Below, piece by piece: positions 1 to 6,699 of a stretch of DNA of 9,625 nucleotides (positions within the stretch are counted from its first letter, which is position 1; each line of letters begins with the position of its first letter). The notes under the pieces were generated by a model. That model worked only from the letters and a program-made list of their open reading frames with translations, was not told where the DNA came from and did no database searches. The position numbers were made by a program, and so were the translations under genes. Source of the stretch: Chloroflexi bacterium UBA6622 (lineage in GTDB: Bacteria > Chloroflexota > UBA11872); contig DJHK01000042.1 in NCBI GenBank assembly GCA_002433065.1, positions 14,823 to 24,447 of the forward strand, read 5' to 3'.

Positions 1-410
1 GTGAGGTCGAGCCAGTAGACGATCTCATCCATTGTTGTCGTTCCGGAAGTGACAACGACAGCGTCGGCCGTCTGGAGGGCTCTTTCAACTTCCAATGTGA
101 GGTCGTAATAGTCAGGGATTGCATACCCGCCAGACCCCCGATTGCCGAACTGGACTGTGGTCACTGCCGCCACGTCATCGATCTCTGGACGTAGTGCCTC
201 TACCATGTCCGAGATGAGCAACCGGCCAGCCTGGTAGCTCTGAAAACTCGTTCGGGTCTCGGACTGCCCAGCGATGGTGCCACCAGTGGCGACCACTGTA
301 ATTTGGGGACGGTTCTCTTGACCGAACGCATTCCATTCGACTGGACAGAGGAGCATCAGCAGAGCGGCAATCAAGGGCAGGGATTGAGTATGTCTAGGTG
401 TGATATTCAT
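1..410 (-). CDS. Exported type II L-asparaginase-like protein, 5' part only (runs off the left edge)
   Basis: Reading the minus strand from the ATG at 410 gives 136 full codons, open to the window edge. Residues 1-31 look like a Sec signal peptide with a hydrophobic core LPLIAALLMLL. The mature part begins with the asparaginase signature VVATGGTIAG, with nucleophile Thr45. The hinge-loop tyrosine is Tyr59 (SYQAG), and the second family motif follows at 120-129. Known members hydrolyse Asn (and some Gln) to Asp and ammonia in the periplasm. The second motif reads VTSGTTTMDE, whereas typical enzymes have THGTDTMEE: the catalytic Thr is kept (Thr124) but the substrate-binding Asp is Thr125. Asparaginase activity is therefore uncertain, although family membership is clear. 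A purine-rich GAAGGCGG lies upstream of the ATG. The gene is divergent from the cytochrome cluster. The C-terminal half, with the Lys/Asp pair, is outside the window. Confidence 0.86.
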   Translation of the reverse strand, partial: MNITPRHTQSLPLIAALLMLLCPVEWNAFGQENRPQITVVATGGTIAGQSETRTSFQSYQAGRLLISDMVEALRPEIDDVAAVTTVQFGNRGSGGYAIPDYYDLTLEVERALQTADAVVVTSGTTTMDEIVYWLDL

Positions 411-445
411 ATTTGAGGGCCACCGCCTTCGGGTATGGGGTATGT

Positions 446-488
446 CTAGCTTGAACGGCACTATTTTTCGCATGATCGCTCAAGCTAG
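446..488. repeat. 9-bp perfect inverted repeat with a 25-nt spacer (candidate operator or leader hairpin)
   Basis: CTAGCTTGA at 446-454 is the exact reverse complement of TCAAGCTAG at 480-488. The arms are about 34 bp apart centre to centre, roughly three helical turns, and the spacer contains a short T-run. It lies 36 nt upstream of the asparaginase-like start codon, so it could be a binding site for a dimeric regulator or a hairpin in that gene's leader. The arms are seen directly; the role is inferred. Confidence 0.45.
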
Positions 489-628
489 TGACAGGTGCAA
501 CTGGCTGGCTCTCTTTATCCGATACCCGTGGTGTTGGTCTCCGGTCGTTCATCCTTCGGTGGCTTGGCGTTTTTTGGTGCTACTGCATCTAACGAGACGG
601 CTGCCACGCGGGTCTACCCTGTAGGACG

Positions 629-657
629 TTGACGGCTCATTGAAGTTTCGATATTTG
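629..657 (+). promoter_or_regulatory. Weak sigma70-like promoter candidate
   Basis: TTGACG at 629-634 matches five of six bases of the -35 consensus. It is followed after 17 nt by TATTTG at 652-657, a poor -10 match. If used, it would give a leader of about 190 nt before the DUF1592 gene that includes the dyad at 659-679. The match is weak enough to arise by chance. Confidence 0.2.
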
Positions 658-658
658 T

Positions 659-679
659 GGTCAGGACACTGTGTCGACC
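659..679. promoter_or_regulatory. Dyad-symmetric element (candidate operator)
   Basis: An 11-nt palindrome, GACACTGTGTC (665-675), is bracketed by GGTC (659-662) and GACC (676-679), giving a nested dyad with a 2-nt offset on the left side. It is followed by an A-run rather than a T-run, so it is not an intrinsic terminator for the plus strand. Its place in a divergent promoter region suggests a repressor or activator site. No regulator gene is visible in the window. Confidence 0.35.
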
Positions 680-813
680 TCTAGCTAAAAAAGATCGGCC
701 GTGGGTGACGCGTGTTGATAGGCAGCTGCTCGGTGGGTCGCTTTGTCCGGTAGATGTTTTTGCCGTAACTTTGGTCTAATCCACCGTCTGTGCTGCGGAC
801 CGTGACTCAGAGG

Positions 814-819
814 TATACT
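814..819 (+). promoter_or_regulatory. -10-like hexamer upstream of the DUF1592 gene
   Basis: TATACT matches five of six bases of the -10 consensus and would start transcription about 30 nt before the preferred ATG at 857. No good -35 box sits at the right distance (791-796 reads TGCTGC), so this is only a candidate. If it is the real promoter, the TTG start at 830 would be almost leaderless. Confidence 0.25.
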
Positions 820-856
820 TTGGTAACGTTTGAGAAAAGCAATGAGGGTTACGACC

Positions 857-3262
857 ATGCTTCGCCGGAGCCTGTTCGTCGGAATGGTTGTGTGTGGTGT
901 CGGATTGTGGAATGGAGACCAAGGGCTTGCTCAGTCAAGGGGTGAGCCATCGTCTGCTACCGCGCCGTCCCGTGAGTTGCTAGACCGCTATTGTGTGGCC
1001 TGCCATAACGAACGGTTGCAGACTGCCGGACTTATGCTCGACCGTGTGGACATAACGGCTGTGGCGAGGAATGCCTCGGTATTGGAAAAGGTCGTTCACA
1101 AACTCAGGTCTGGCCAGATGCCCCCAGAGGGTAGGCCTCGGCCGGACGATGGGACAATCGATGCGTTCGCGACATCGCTCGAAGTTGCGCTTGACCGAGC
1201 GGCAGCGGAGAGGCCGAACCCTGGGCGGGTGGCTTCTCGCAGGTTGAATCGCTTGGAGTATGTCAACGTGATCTCGGACTTGTTAGGTTTGGAGGTTAAT
1301 GGAGGCGAATTGTTGCCATCGGATATGGCTGGGTTTGGTTTCGACAACAATGCCGACGTCCTTTCGGTCACCCCAGGATTGATGGATCGGTACATTGCTG
1401 CCGCTACCAAAATCAGCCGTGCAGCAATCGGCAGCCCAGATATACGGCCGGCCATGCATCTCTATGAGGTGGGGTTTGAACGGCGGGATGTGCGAGCTGG
1501 CGAGGACTTGCCGTTTGCAACACACGGCGGGCTGGCAGTCAGACACCACTTTCCGTTGGATGGTGAATACGTGGTAGCTATTCGGCTCAAGCGAAACAAC
1601 ACGATTGAGACGATCGACGGGATAGCGGAGAACGAGCATCACATAGAAGTTCGCATCGACTACGAGCTAGTTAAACAATTTGCTATAGGTGGACGGTTTC
1701 CTGGACCGGACCCTGGGTCTCTGATCGCTGTGCCTGAGGATGATATCGAAGGACAGCGTCTTCACGAGTACAGGATGACAGCGGACCATGAACTTGAATT
1801 CAGGCTACCGGTTCAAGCTGGTAGCCGACTGGTGTCAGTGGCATTTACGGATGCGGCTCCATCACCGCAGTTGACGGGACAGCTTCCGGGTATCGACGAA
1901 CTGTATATCTCGGGGCCCTTCAATGGGGCTGTGCCTGGTGAGACTCCCAGTCGGCAGCGAATTTTTACATGCCGGCCGGTCAGGTCTGTAGAGGAGGAGT
2001 CCTGCGCCCGTGAGATTCTGGCAGCGCTAGCCAGACGTGCCTATCGCCGCCCTGTTACGGCCGGCGACCTTGATCCGCTTATTAAGATCTATCAGCAGGG
2101 GCGTCAAGGTGGTGGAAATTTTGAAGCTGGTGTCGAACGGGCGCTTGAGGCGTTACTCTCGATGCCGCAATTTTTGATGCGGGTTGAGCGTCAACCGGTC
2201 GATACACCGGCTGGTTCGGTCTATCCGTTAAGCGACCTTGAACTGGCCACGCGGCTGTCGTTCTTCCTCTGGAAGAGCATTCCGGACGAGGAACTACTCG
2301 ATCTGGCCGAACGGAACATGCTAAGTGATCCAGCTACGTTGGGCCAGCAAGTCGAACGGATGCTGGCAGACCGCCGCGCTATCCGTTTCATGGACGACTT
2401 TGTTGGTCAGTGGCTACAGGTTCGCAATATTTTCTCGCAAGACCCGGATGGATCGTTGTTTGCTGGGTTCAACGACTCATTGCGGAAGGCAATGGTGCAA
2501 GAGACGGAACTCTTTTTCCGGAGCCAAGTCCAAGAGGGTCGGCCCGTCCAGGACTTGCTGAGGGCCAATTACACGTTTTTGAACGAGCAACTGGCTCGAC
2601 ATTATGGTGTTGGTCAGGTCTATGGCAGTCACTTTCGTAGATATGCTTGGAACGACGATCGGCGACACGGATTGCTAGGGCATGCCAGTCTACTCACGGT
2701 GACCTCCTACGCGAATCGAACATCGGTCGTGCTGAGGGGCAAATGGGTGCTTGAAACCCTGCTGGGAGCCCCGCCACCCCCGCCACCTCCGAATGTGCCC
2801 CCGTTGGCCGACAATGATCGAGGCCGTCCGACTTCCTTGCGAGAGCGAATGGAACAACACCGGAATAGCCCGGTGTGTGCCAGTTGTCATGCCCGGATGG
2901 ACCCACTTGGGTTTGCGATGGAACACTTTGATGCAATCGGGCGGTGGCGTGAGAGTGACGGAGGTGCCTCGATCGATGCCACGATTACTTGGCAGGATGA
3001 CACGATAGACAGTCCGCGGGCGTTTCGTGAGGCCTTGCTGAGCTCAGGCGACGAGTTCGTCCGAACTGTCACCGAGAAATTGCTGACCTATGCTCTCGGG
3101 CGTGGAGTCGATTATTACGATTGGCCGACAATTCGTGAGATCGTGCGGACACTGGAAGCTGAGGACTATGGATGGTCCTCCCTGATCGGTGCCATCGTGA
3201 GAAGCAACCCATTCCGCATGCGCCGCGCCCCTGAGGGCAACTTGGGGGTGGTCGGCCAATAG
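857..3262 (+). CDS. Secreted multidomain c-type cytochrome (DUF1587-DUF1595-DUF1592-DUF1588-DUF1585)
   Basis: The protein is 801 aa from the ATG at 857, chosen because GAGGG (844-848) lies 8 nt upstream and the signal peptide then begins MLRRSLFVG. In-frame alternatives are ATG 842 and TTG 830. After the signal (to about residue 26) comes a haem-binding motif CVACH (46-50) with a possible axial Met88 in GQMPP. DUF1587 lies around 128-190 (NRLEYVNVISDLLGL). A beta-rich segment runs from about 200 to 370, followed by DUF1595 (381-445), DUF1592 (456-585), DUF1588 (about 600-695) with a seven-proline run at 639-645 and a second CxxCH (CASCH, 674-678), and DUF1585 (about 734-791). This order is standard for planctomycete/acidobacterial PSD-type proteins, which are periplasmic, probably redox active, and biochemically uncharacterised. 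The DUF1552 gene follows 80 nt downstream, the usual pairing. Confidence 0.95.
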   Translation: MLRRSLFVGMVVCGVGLWNGDQGLAQSRGEPSSATAPSRELLDRYCVACHNERLQTAGLMLDRVDITAVARNASVLEKVVHKLRSGQMPPEGRPRPDDGTIDAFATSLEVALDRAAAERPNPGRVASRRLNRLEYVNVISDLLGLEVNGGELLPSDMAGFGFDNNADVLSVTPGLMDRYIAAATKISRAAIGSPDIRPAMHLYEVGFERRDVRAGEDLPFATHGGLAVRHHFPLDGEYVVAIRLKRNNTIETIDGIAENEHHIEVRIDYELVKQFAIGGRFPGPDPGSLIAVPEDDIEGQRLHEYRMTADHELEFRLPVQAGSRLVSVAFTDAAPSPQLTGQLPGIDELYISGPFNGAVPGETPSRQRIFTCRPVRSVEEESCAREILAALARRAYRRPVTAGDLDPLIKIYQQGRQGGGNFEAGVERALEALLSMPQFLMRVERQPVDTPAGSVYPLSDLELATRLSFFLWKSIPDEELLDLAERNMLSDPATLGQQVERMLADRRAIRFMDDFVGQWLQVRNIFSQDPDGSLFAGFNDSLRKAMVQETELFFRSQVQEGRPVQDLLRANYTFLNEQLARHYGVGQVYGSHFRRYAWNDDRRHGLLGHASLLTVTSYANRTSVVLRGKWVLETLLGAPPPPPPPNVPPLADNDRGRPTSLRERMEQHRNSPVCASCHARMDPLGFAMEHFDAIGRWRESDGGASIDATITWQDDTIDSPRAFREALLSSGDEFVRTVTEKLLTYALGRGVDYYDWPTIREIVRTLEAEDYGWSSLIGAIVRSNPFRMRRAPEGNLGVVGQ

Positions 3263-3326
3263 TAGGGAAGTAGATAGTGGTTCGGTAGATCGGGAAAGCC
3301 AAGAATCGCCCCGTGAGGCGGATTTC

Positions 3327-3333
3327 AAGGGAG
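3327..3333 (+). promoter_or_regulatory. Ribosome binding site that decides the DUF1552 start
   Basis: AAGGGAG lies 9 nt before the ATG at 3343. It falls inside the longer open frame that would begin with GTG at 3313, so it argues for the internal ATG. Confidence 0.6.
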
Positions 3334-3342
3334 CTGTTCGCG

Positions 3343-4692
3343 ATGTTTGTCACAAGAATGCACATTCCTCGGCGACGGGTACTCCAGGGTCTCGGTGCGA
3401 CGGTCGCACTCCCGCTACTCGATGCTATGGTGCCGGCGTTGACAGCACAGAGCCAGACTGCTGCGGCACCTGTCAAGCGGTTCGGTGTGTTTTACGTTCC
3501 CAACGGGATGTCGATGCCGTATTGGTATCCGAAGGACGAGGGTCAGCTTGATACATTGCCGCCAACCCTCCGATCGTTGGAAGCCTATAAAGACCAGGTA
3601 TTGATCTGCGGTGGCCTAGATGACGAGTCAGCTAATCTGGTCAAGGGTGGTGGCGACCATGCTCGGTCGGCTGGCACGTTTCTGACGTGCGTGCCCTACA
3701 AGATCACGGCCGGCGCCGACGTGTCCAACGAGGTGTCGATGGACCAGATTGCCGCAAGGGAAATGGCGAAGGAAACCCAGCTGGCGTCGCTCGAGCTCGG
3801 TATCGAGTCCAACGCCATGCTCGGCAATTGTGATGGGGGTGCCAGTTGTGCCTACACGAACACTATCGCTTGGCGAACCCCGACCACCCCATTGCCCATT
3901 GAGAATGATCCACGTGCTGTATTTGAACGGTTGTTCGGTACTAGTGGGAGTACGGACCCCGAGGCACGACTAGAACGAATACGGCGGGATCGGACTATTC
4001 TCGACCTTGTGACTGACGAGCTACGTGGTCTTGAACTCGTAGTTGGACCTGGTGATCAAGTCAAACTTGACGAGTATGTCGAGGCGGTACGCGACATCGA
4101 ACGCCGAATCGGGATGGCCGAAGCACAGAGTAGTCGTGAGTTGCCGGTCGTCGACCAACCGGTAGGTGTGCCGAATGACTATGCTGAGCACGCCAAGCTC
4201 ATGATGGACTTGCTGGCCCTCGCGTATCAAACCGATCTGACTCGGATTAGCACCTTTATGCTAGCCCGTGAGGTGAGTGGTCGGGCTTACCCTGAAATCG
4301 GGGTGTCGGATTCTCATCATCCGTTGTCGCATCATCAGGACGAGCCGGCGAAGCTTGAGCGCCTGCATCTCATCAATGAGTATCATGTCCAGCAGTTTGC
4401 CTATTTGGTTGACAAACTTCACGGGATTCCCGAAGGGGATGGCTCGATGCTGGATTCAACTTTGTTCCTTTATGGAACCGGGATCAGCGATAGCAACACC
4501 CACTTTCATGACGACCTCCCGATAGCGCTGGTTGGTGGGAAGCACGCCGGTATTAGAGGTGGTCGCTATGTGCGGTATCCGCAGGACACCCCATTGGCCA
4601 ATCTTCACGTCACCATTCTCGAAAAGCTAGGTGTGCCAGTTGAAGCTTTTGGCGATAGCACCGGAGGGCTTGGTCGGTTGACAGGGGTGTGA
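3343..4692 (+). CDS. Tat-type exported DUF1552 family protein
   Basis: The protein is 449 aa from the ATG at 3343. A GTG at 3313 is possible but has no ribosome binding site. The N-terminus carries a twin-arginine-like signal, IPRRRVLQGLGATVALPLL, with a likely cleavage region near ALTAQ. Visible family hallmarks are RFGVFYVPNGMSMPYWYP, GGGDHARSAGTFLT (Asp105, His106), NDPRAVFERLFG, the His-rich SHHPLSHHQDEPAKL (His325/326, His330/331) and GTGISDSNTHFHDDLP (Asp383, His387, His389). The C-terminal pattern resembles DUF1501 and alkaline-phosphatase-like folds, but no reaction has been shown for DUF1552 to my knowledge. It is the regular partner of DUF1592-type cytochromes, so it probably acts with the upstream gene in the periplasm. 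Tat export would suit a protein that folds around a metal before export; that is inference. The next gene begins 6 nt after the stop, indicating one transcript. Confidence 0.95.
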   Translation: MFVTRMHIPRRRVLQGLGATVALPLLDAMVPALTAQSQTAAAPVKRFGVFYVPNGMSMPYWYPKDEGQLDTLPPTLRSLEAYKDQVLICGGLDDESANLVKGGGDHARSAGTFLTCVPYKITAGADVSNEVSMDQIAAREMAKETQLASLELGIESNAMLGNCDGGASCAYTNTIAWRTPTTPLPIENDPRAVFERLFGTSGSTDPEARLERIRRDRTILDLVTDELRGLELVVGPGDQVKLDEYVEAVRDIERRIGMAEAQSSRELPVVDQPVGVPNDYAEHAKLMMDLLALAYQTDLTRISTFMLAREVSGRAYPEIGVSDSHHPLSHHQDEPAKLERLHLINEYHVQQFAYLVDKLHGIPEGDGSMLDSTLFLYGTGISDSNTHFHDDLPIALVGGKHAGIRGGRYVRYPQDTPLANLHVTILEKLGVPVEAFGDSTGGLGRLTGV

Positions 4693-4698
4693 CGTCTC

Positions 4699-5199
4699 GT
4701 GTCCAAGAAACCTCGCTGTCCGGAGTCTGTATGCCGCCGTAGTCTGGGAAGAACTGTGGTGCTGGTACTGCTCCTATGTGATTTCCTGATTTTGCCGGTG
4801 GGTGTTTGGGCCCAGGACCGACCCTATCCGATCTTCACGGCTGATCACCTTGATACGACAATGAAGACATTGGGTCCGAATTGGGCCGGGGTGAGGGCCG
4901 CTTTGTCCGAGTTTGACTACCGAATAGCCAAACAACGGCTCAGCCGGACCCGCGAACAGTTGGCGACCACAATGACGTTCTGGCGGTATCGCGAACGCGA
5001 AGATGCAATGGGGTGGCTCCGGGCGGCGTTGACTCAGTTAGATGCGCTCGATGCAGCACTGTCTGTGGAGGTGGTGGAGTCGGCTGTGCTGGACCCCATT
5101 GTGACCAGAGTTGCTGAGTATTGTCTGGCGTGCCATGCGGTTTATCGGGAGCAGGTTCTGGCCGGCCAGTACGAGCTACGCTTGAATGCCCGTCCCTGA
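4699..5199 (+). CDS. Small exported cytochrome c'-like (c-type, C-terminal haem) protein
   Basis: This 166-aa protein starts at GTG 4699, 6 nt after the DUF1552 stop, with GGGG (4684-4687) upstream as a weak ribosome binding site. Residues 1 to about 39 form a long Sec signal with hydrophobic core VVLVLLLCDFLILPVGVWAQ. The mature part, about 127 aa, is mostly predicted helix. Its only haem motif, CLACH (142-146), sits near the C-terminus and is followed by AVYREQ. That size, helical character and motif position fit the cytochrome c'/c556 four-helix family; a possible N-terminal axial Met is in TTMKTLGPNW. Such proteins bind haem c in the periplasm and carry electrons or bind NO/CO. Tight coupling to the DUF1592-DUF1552 pair suggests it is their electron partner. 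An unrelated small helical haem protein is the main alternative. Confidence 0.78.
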   Translation: MSKKPRCPESVCRRSLGRTVVLVLLLCDFLILPVGVWAQDRPYPIFTADHLDTTMKTLGPNWAGVRAALSEFDYRIAKQRLSRTREQLATTMTFWRYREREDAMGWLRAALTQLDALDAALSVEVVESAVLDPIVTRVAEYCLACHAVYREQVLAGQYELRLNARP

Positions 5200-5317
5200 C
5201 GAAACCTGGTGCACCGGTCTTCTGTTGCTGGCCGAGCCTCGATCTTTTGGTGAGTCTTGACCGGCTGGTTGGTGAGGTAGTATCACTTGCCCTTCCAAGG
5301 AGAAGCAGGTGGGGCGG

Positions 5318-5347
5318 GTGTGAGAAACGGTGTCATGGAACTCACAC
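5318..5347 (+). promoter_or_regulatory. Stem-loop in the gap before the epoxide hydrolase gene
   Basis: GTGTGAG (5318-5324) and CTCACAC (5341-5347) are perfect 7-bp complementary arms around a 16-nt loop, within the 194-nt gap 5200-5393. There is no T-run after it, so a simple terminator is unlikely. It could be an operator or a leader structure for the epoxide hydrolase gene. A strong AAGGAG (5298-5303) lies just upstream but serves no obvious open frame. Confidence 0.35.
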
Positions 5348-5381
5348 GTCTGTGAATCAGGGCAGAAATTTGCTGTTAGAT

Positions 5382-5387
5382 AGAGGA
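5382..5387 (+). promoter_or_regulatory. Ribosome binding site that decides the epoxide hydrolase start
   Basis: AGAGGA lies 6 nt before ATG 5394 and 3 nt before ATG 5391, supporting a start there and not at the far upstream ATG 5121 of the same open frame. Confidence 0.55.
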
Positions 5388-5393
5388 TGCATG

Positions 5394-6641
5394 ATGGTAG
5401 AACGGATTGCTGGTTTGGCGATGTCGGTGGTGCTACTCCCCGTTGTGTCTGGATCGCAGCCGCCGCAGGCTTCTGATGTGGAGGCCGTTCGACCGTTTGA
5501 AATTGCGGTGTCCGATGAAGTGCTTAATGACCTGTCTAGGCGTTTGGCCCAGACCCGTTTACCCGATCAGCTCGACGGGGCCGCATGGGATTACGGCACA
5601 GAGCTCGGATATTTGACGGGCTTGATCGCCTACTGGCGAGACGAGTTCGACTGGCGTGCGCAAGAGCGACGTTTGAACCAGTTCGACCAGTTCAAGACGG
5701 CCATCGACGGGTTGGATATTCACTTTATCCACCAGCGCTCGCCTGAGCCGGATGCTATGCCTTTGATCATTACTCACGGGTGGCCGGGTTCGATCGCGGA
5801 ATTCAGGAAGATTATTGGGCCGTTGACCGACCCGGTAGCCCATGGCGGACGAGCTGAGGACGCCTTCCACGTTGTGGCACCATCGATGCCTGGCTACGGG
5901 TTTTCCGATAAACCGCGGAACCCTGGGTTTGGGCCAGAACAGATCGCCGAAGTGGGGGCGAAGCTGATGGCTCGTTTGGGTTATGACCGCTACGGGATTC
6001 AAGGTGGAGACTGGGGTGCCATTGTGAGCCGCTGGCATGCATTCAACCATCCCGAGCATGCGGTGGGGCTTCACCTGAATATGCTAACAGCAGGTCCACC
6101 GCCTGGGGACGACCCGACGGCTGGCGTACCACCGGAAGAACTTGAACGGTCTCAAGCCCGTCAGGCGTTTTATCGGACAGCCGAAAGTGCTTACGGACAA
6201 ATCCAGGGTACCAAACCCCAGACGATTGGTTATGCCCTCAACGATTCGCCAGCTGGCCAGGCGGCTTGGATTGTCGAGAAGTTTCGCGCTTGGTGTGACT
6301 GTGGTGGTGACCCGGAGTCTGTGTTCACCCGAGACGAGCTGCTCACCAACATCATGATCTATTGGGTCACACAAACGGCGACTTCATCTGGGCGGCTTTA
6401 CTATGAGAGCCGTAATGCTCAGACCTCCAGACCCCTCGGGCGTGTTGACGTGCCGACCGGTGCCATCATTTTTCCCTACGAGTTGTTCATCACTCCTCGT
6501 CGCTGGGCCGAGGCGTCCTACAACATTACGCACTGGACCGAAGCGCCGAGCGGGGGGCATTTTGCAGCGATGGAACAACCCGATGTGCTGGTGGGGGACC
6601 TACGCGAGTTTTTCCGCCCGTTGCGGGATGGGGAACAGTGA
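5394..6641 (+). CDS. Secreted epoxide hydrolase (EHN domain plus alpha/beta hydrolase)
   Basis: The protein is 415 aa from ATG 5394 (ATG 5391 is equally in frame). It should hydrolyse an epoxide to a diol through an aspartyl ester. Residues 1 to about 24 form a Sec signal (IAGLAMSVVLLPVVSGS), unusual for this mostly cytosolic family. The EHN domain occupies about 33-145 (PFEIAVSDEVLNDLSRRL). The alpha/beta fold shows the oxyanion-hole motif HGWPGS (128-133), MPGYGFSDKP, nucleophile Asp206 in GGDWG, ring-opening tyrosine candidates in RLYYES (Tyr336/337), the acid Glu363 in FPYELF and the general base His389 in GGHFAAMEQP. The triad order Asp-Glu-His matches the microsomal and juvenile-hormone epoxide hydrolase branch. 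All catalytic residues appear present, so activity is likely; the substrate is unknown. The frame is open back to 5121, but that extension overlaps the cytochrome gene and has no family similarity. Confidence 0.93.
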   Translation: MVERIAGLAMSVVLLPVVSGSQPPQASDVEAVRPFEIAVSDEVLNDLSRRLAQTRLPDQLDGAAWDYGTELGYLTGLIAYWRDEFDWRAQERRLNQFDQFKTAIDGLDIHFIHQRSPEPDAMPLIITHGWPGSIAEFRKIIGPLTDPVAHGGRAEDAFHVVAPSMPGYGFSDKPRNPGFGPEQIAEVGAKLMARLGYDRYGIQGGDWGAIVSRWHAFNHPEHAVGLHLNMLTAGPPPGDDPTAGVPPEELERSQARQAFYRTAESAYGQIQGTKPQTIGYALNDSPAGQAAWIVEKFRAWCDCGGDPESVFTRDELLTNIMIYWVTQTATSSGRLYYESRNAQTSRPLGRVDVPTGAIIFPYELFITPRRWAEASYNITHWTEAPSGGHFAAMEQPDVLVGDLREFFRPLRDGEQ

Positions 6642-6699
6642 TATTGATAAAACGGCGAGTTGGCTTGGGCGGTTTCGCCTGGATTGGAGAGAAAGAGTG

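Larger units (their letters stand above)
411..856. other. Divergent intergenic region with inverted repeats
   Basis: This 446-nt gap separates two genes that point away from each other, so it should hold promoters for both. No convincing protein was found in it. The open frame at 400-624 has no ribosome binding site, has an unconvincing composition (many Trp, Arg and Leu), and overlaps the asparaginase start on the other strand. The visible structure is a 9-bp inverted repeat (446-454 with 480-488), a dyad at 659-679, an A-run at 687-692, and weak promoter-like hexamers at 629-657 and 814-819. The hexamer CTAGCT or its complement occurs three times (446-451, 483-488, 681-686). Confidence 0.7.

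Noticed and set aside
400..624. Plus-strand open frame of 74 codons in the divergent gap
   Set aside because: It has no ribosome binding site, no recognisable domain and an unnatural composition, and it overlaps the asparaginase start on the opposite strand.
3263..3342. Transcription break between the DUF1592 and DUF1552 genes
   Set aside because: The 80-nt gap has no hairpin plus T-run and no clear promoter. The family pairing and short spacing favour a single transcript.
5121..5393. N-terminal extension of the epoxide hydrolase frame by about 90 residues
   Set aside because: It begins inside the cytochrome gene in another frame, shows no family similarity, and would bury the signal peptide. 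A ribosome binding site precedes ATG 5394 instead.
6403..6699. N-terminal extension of the VOC frame by 99 residues
   Set aside because: It lies over the end of the epoxide hydrolase gene and would place the Tat signal internally. ATG 6700 has its own ribosome binding site.
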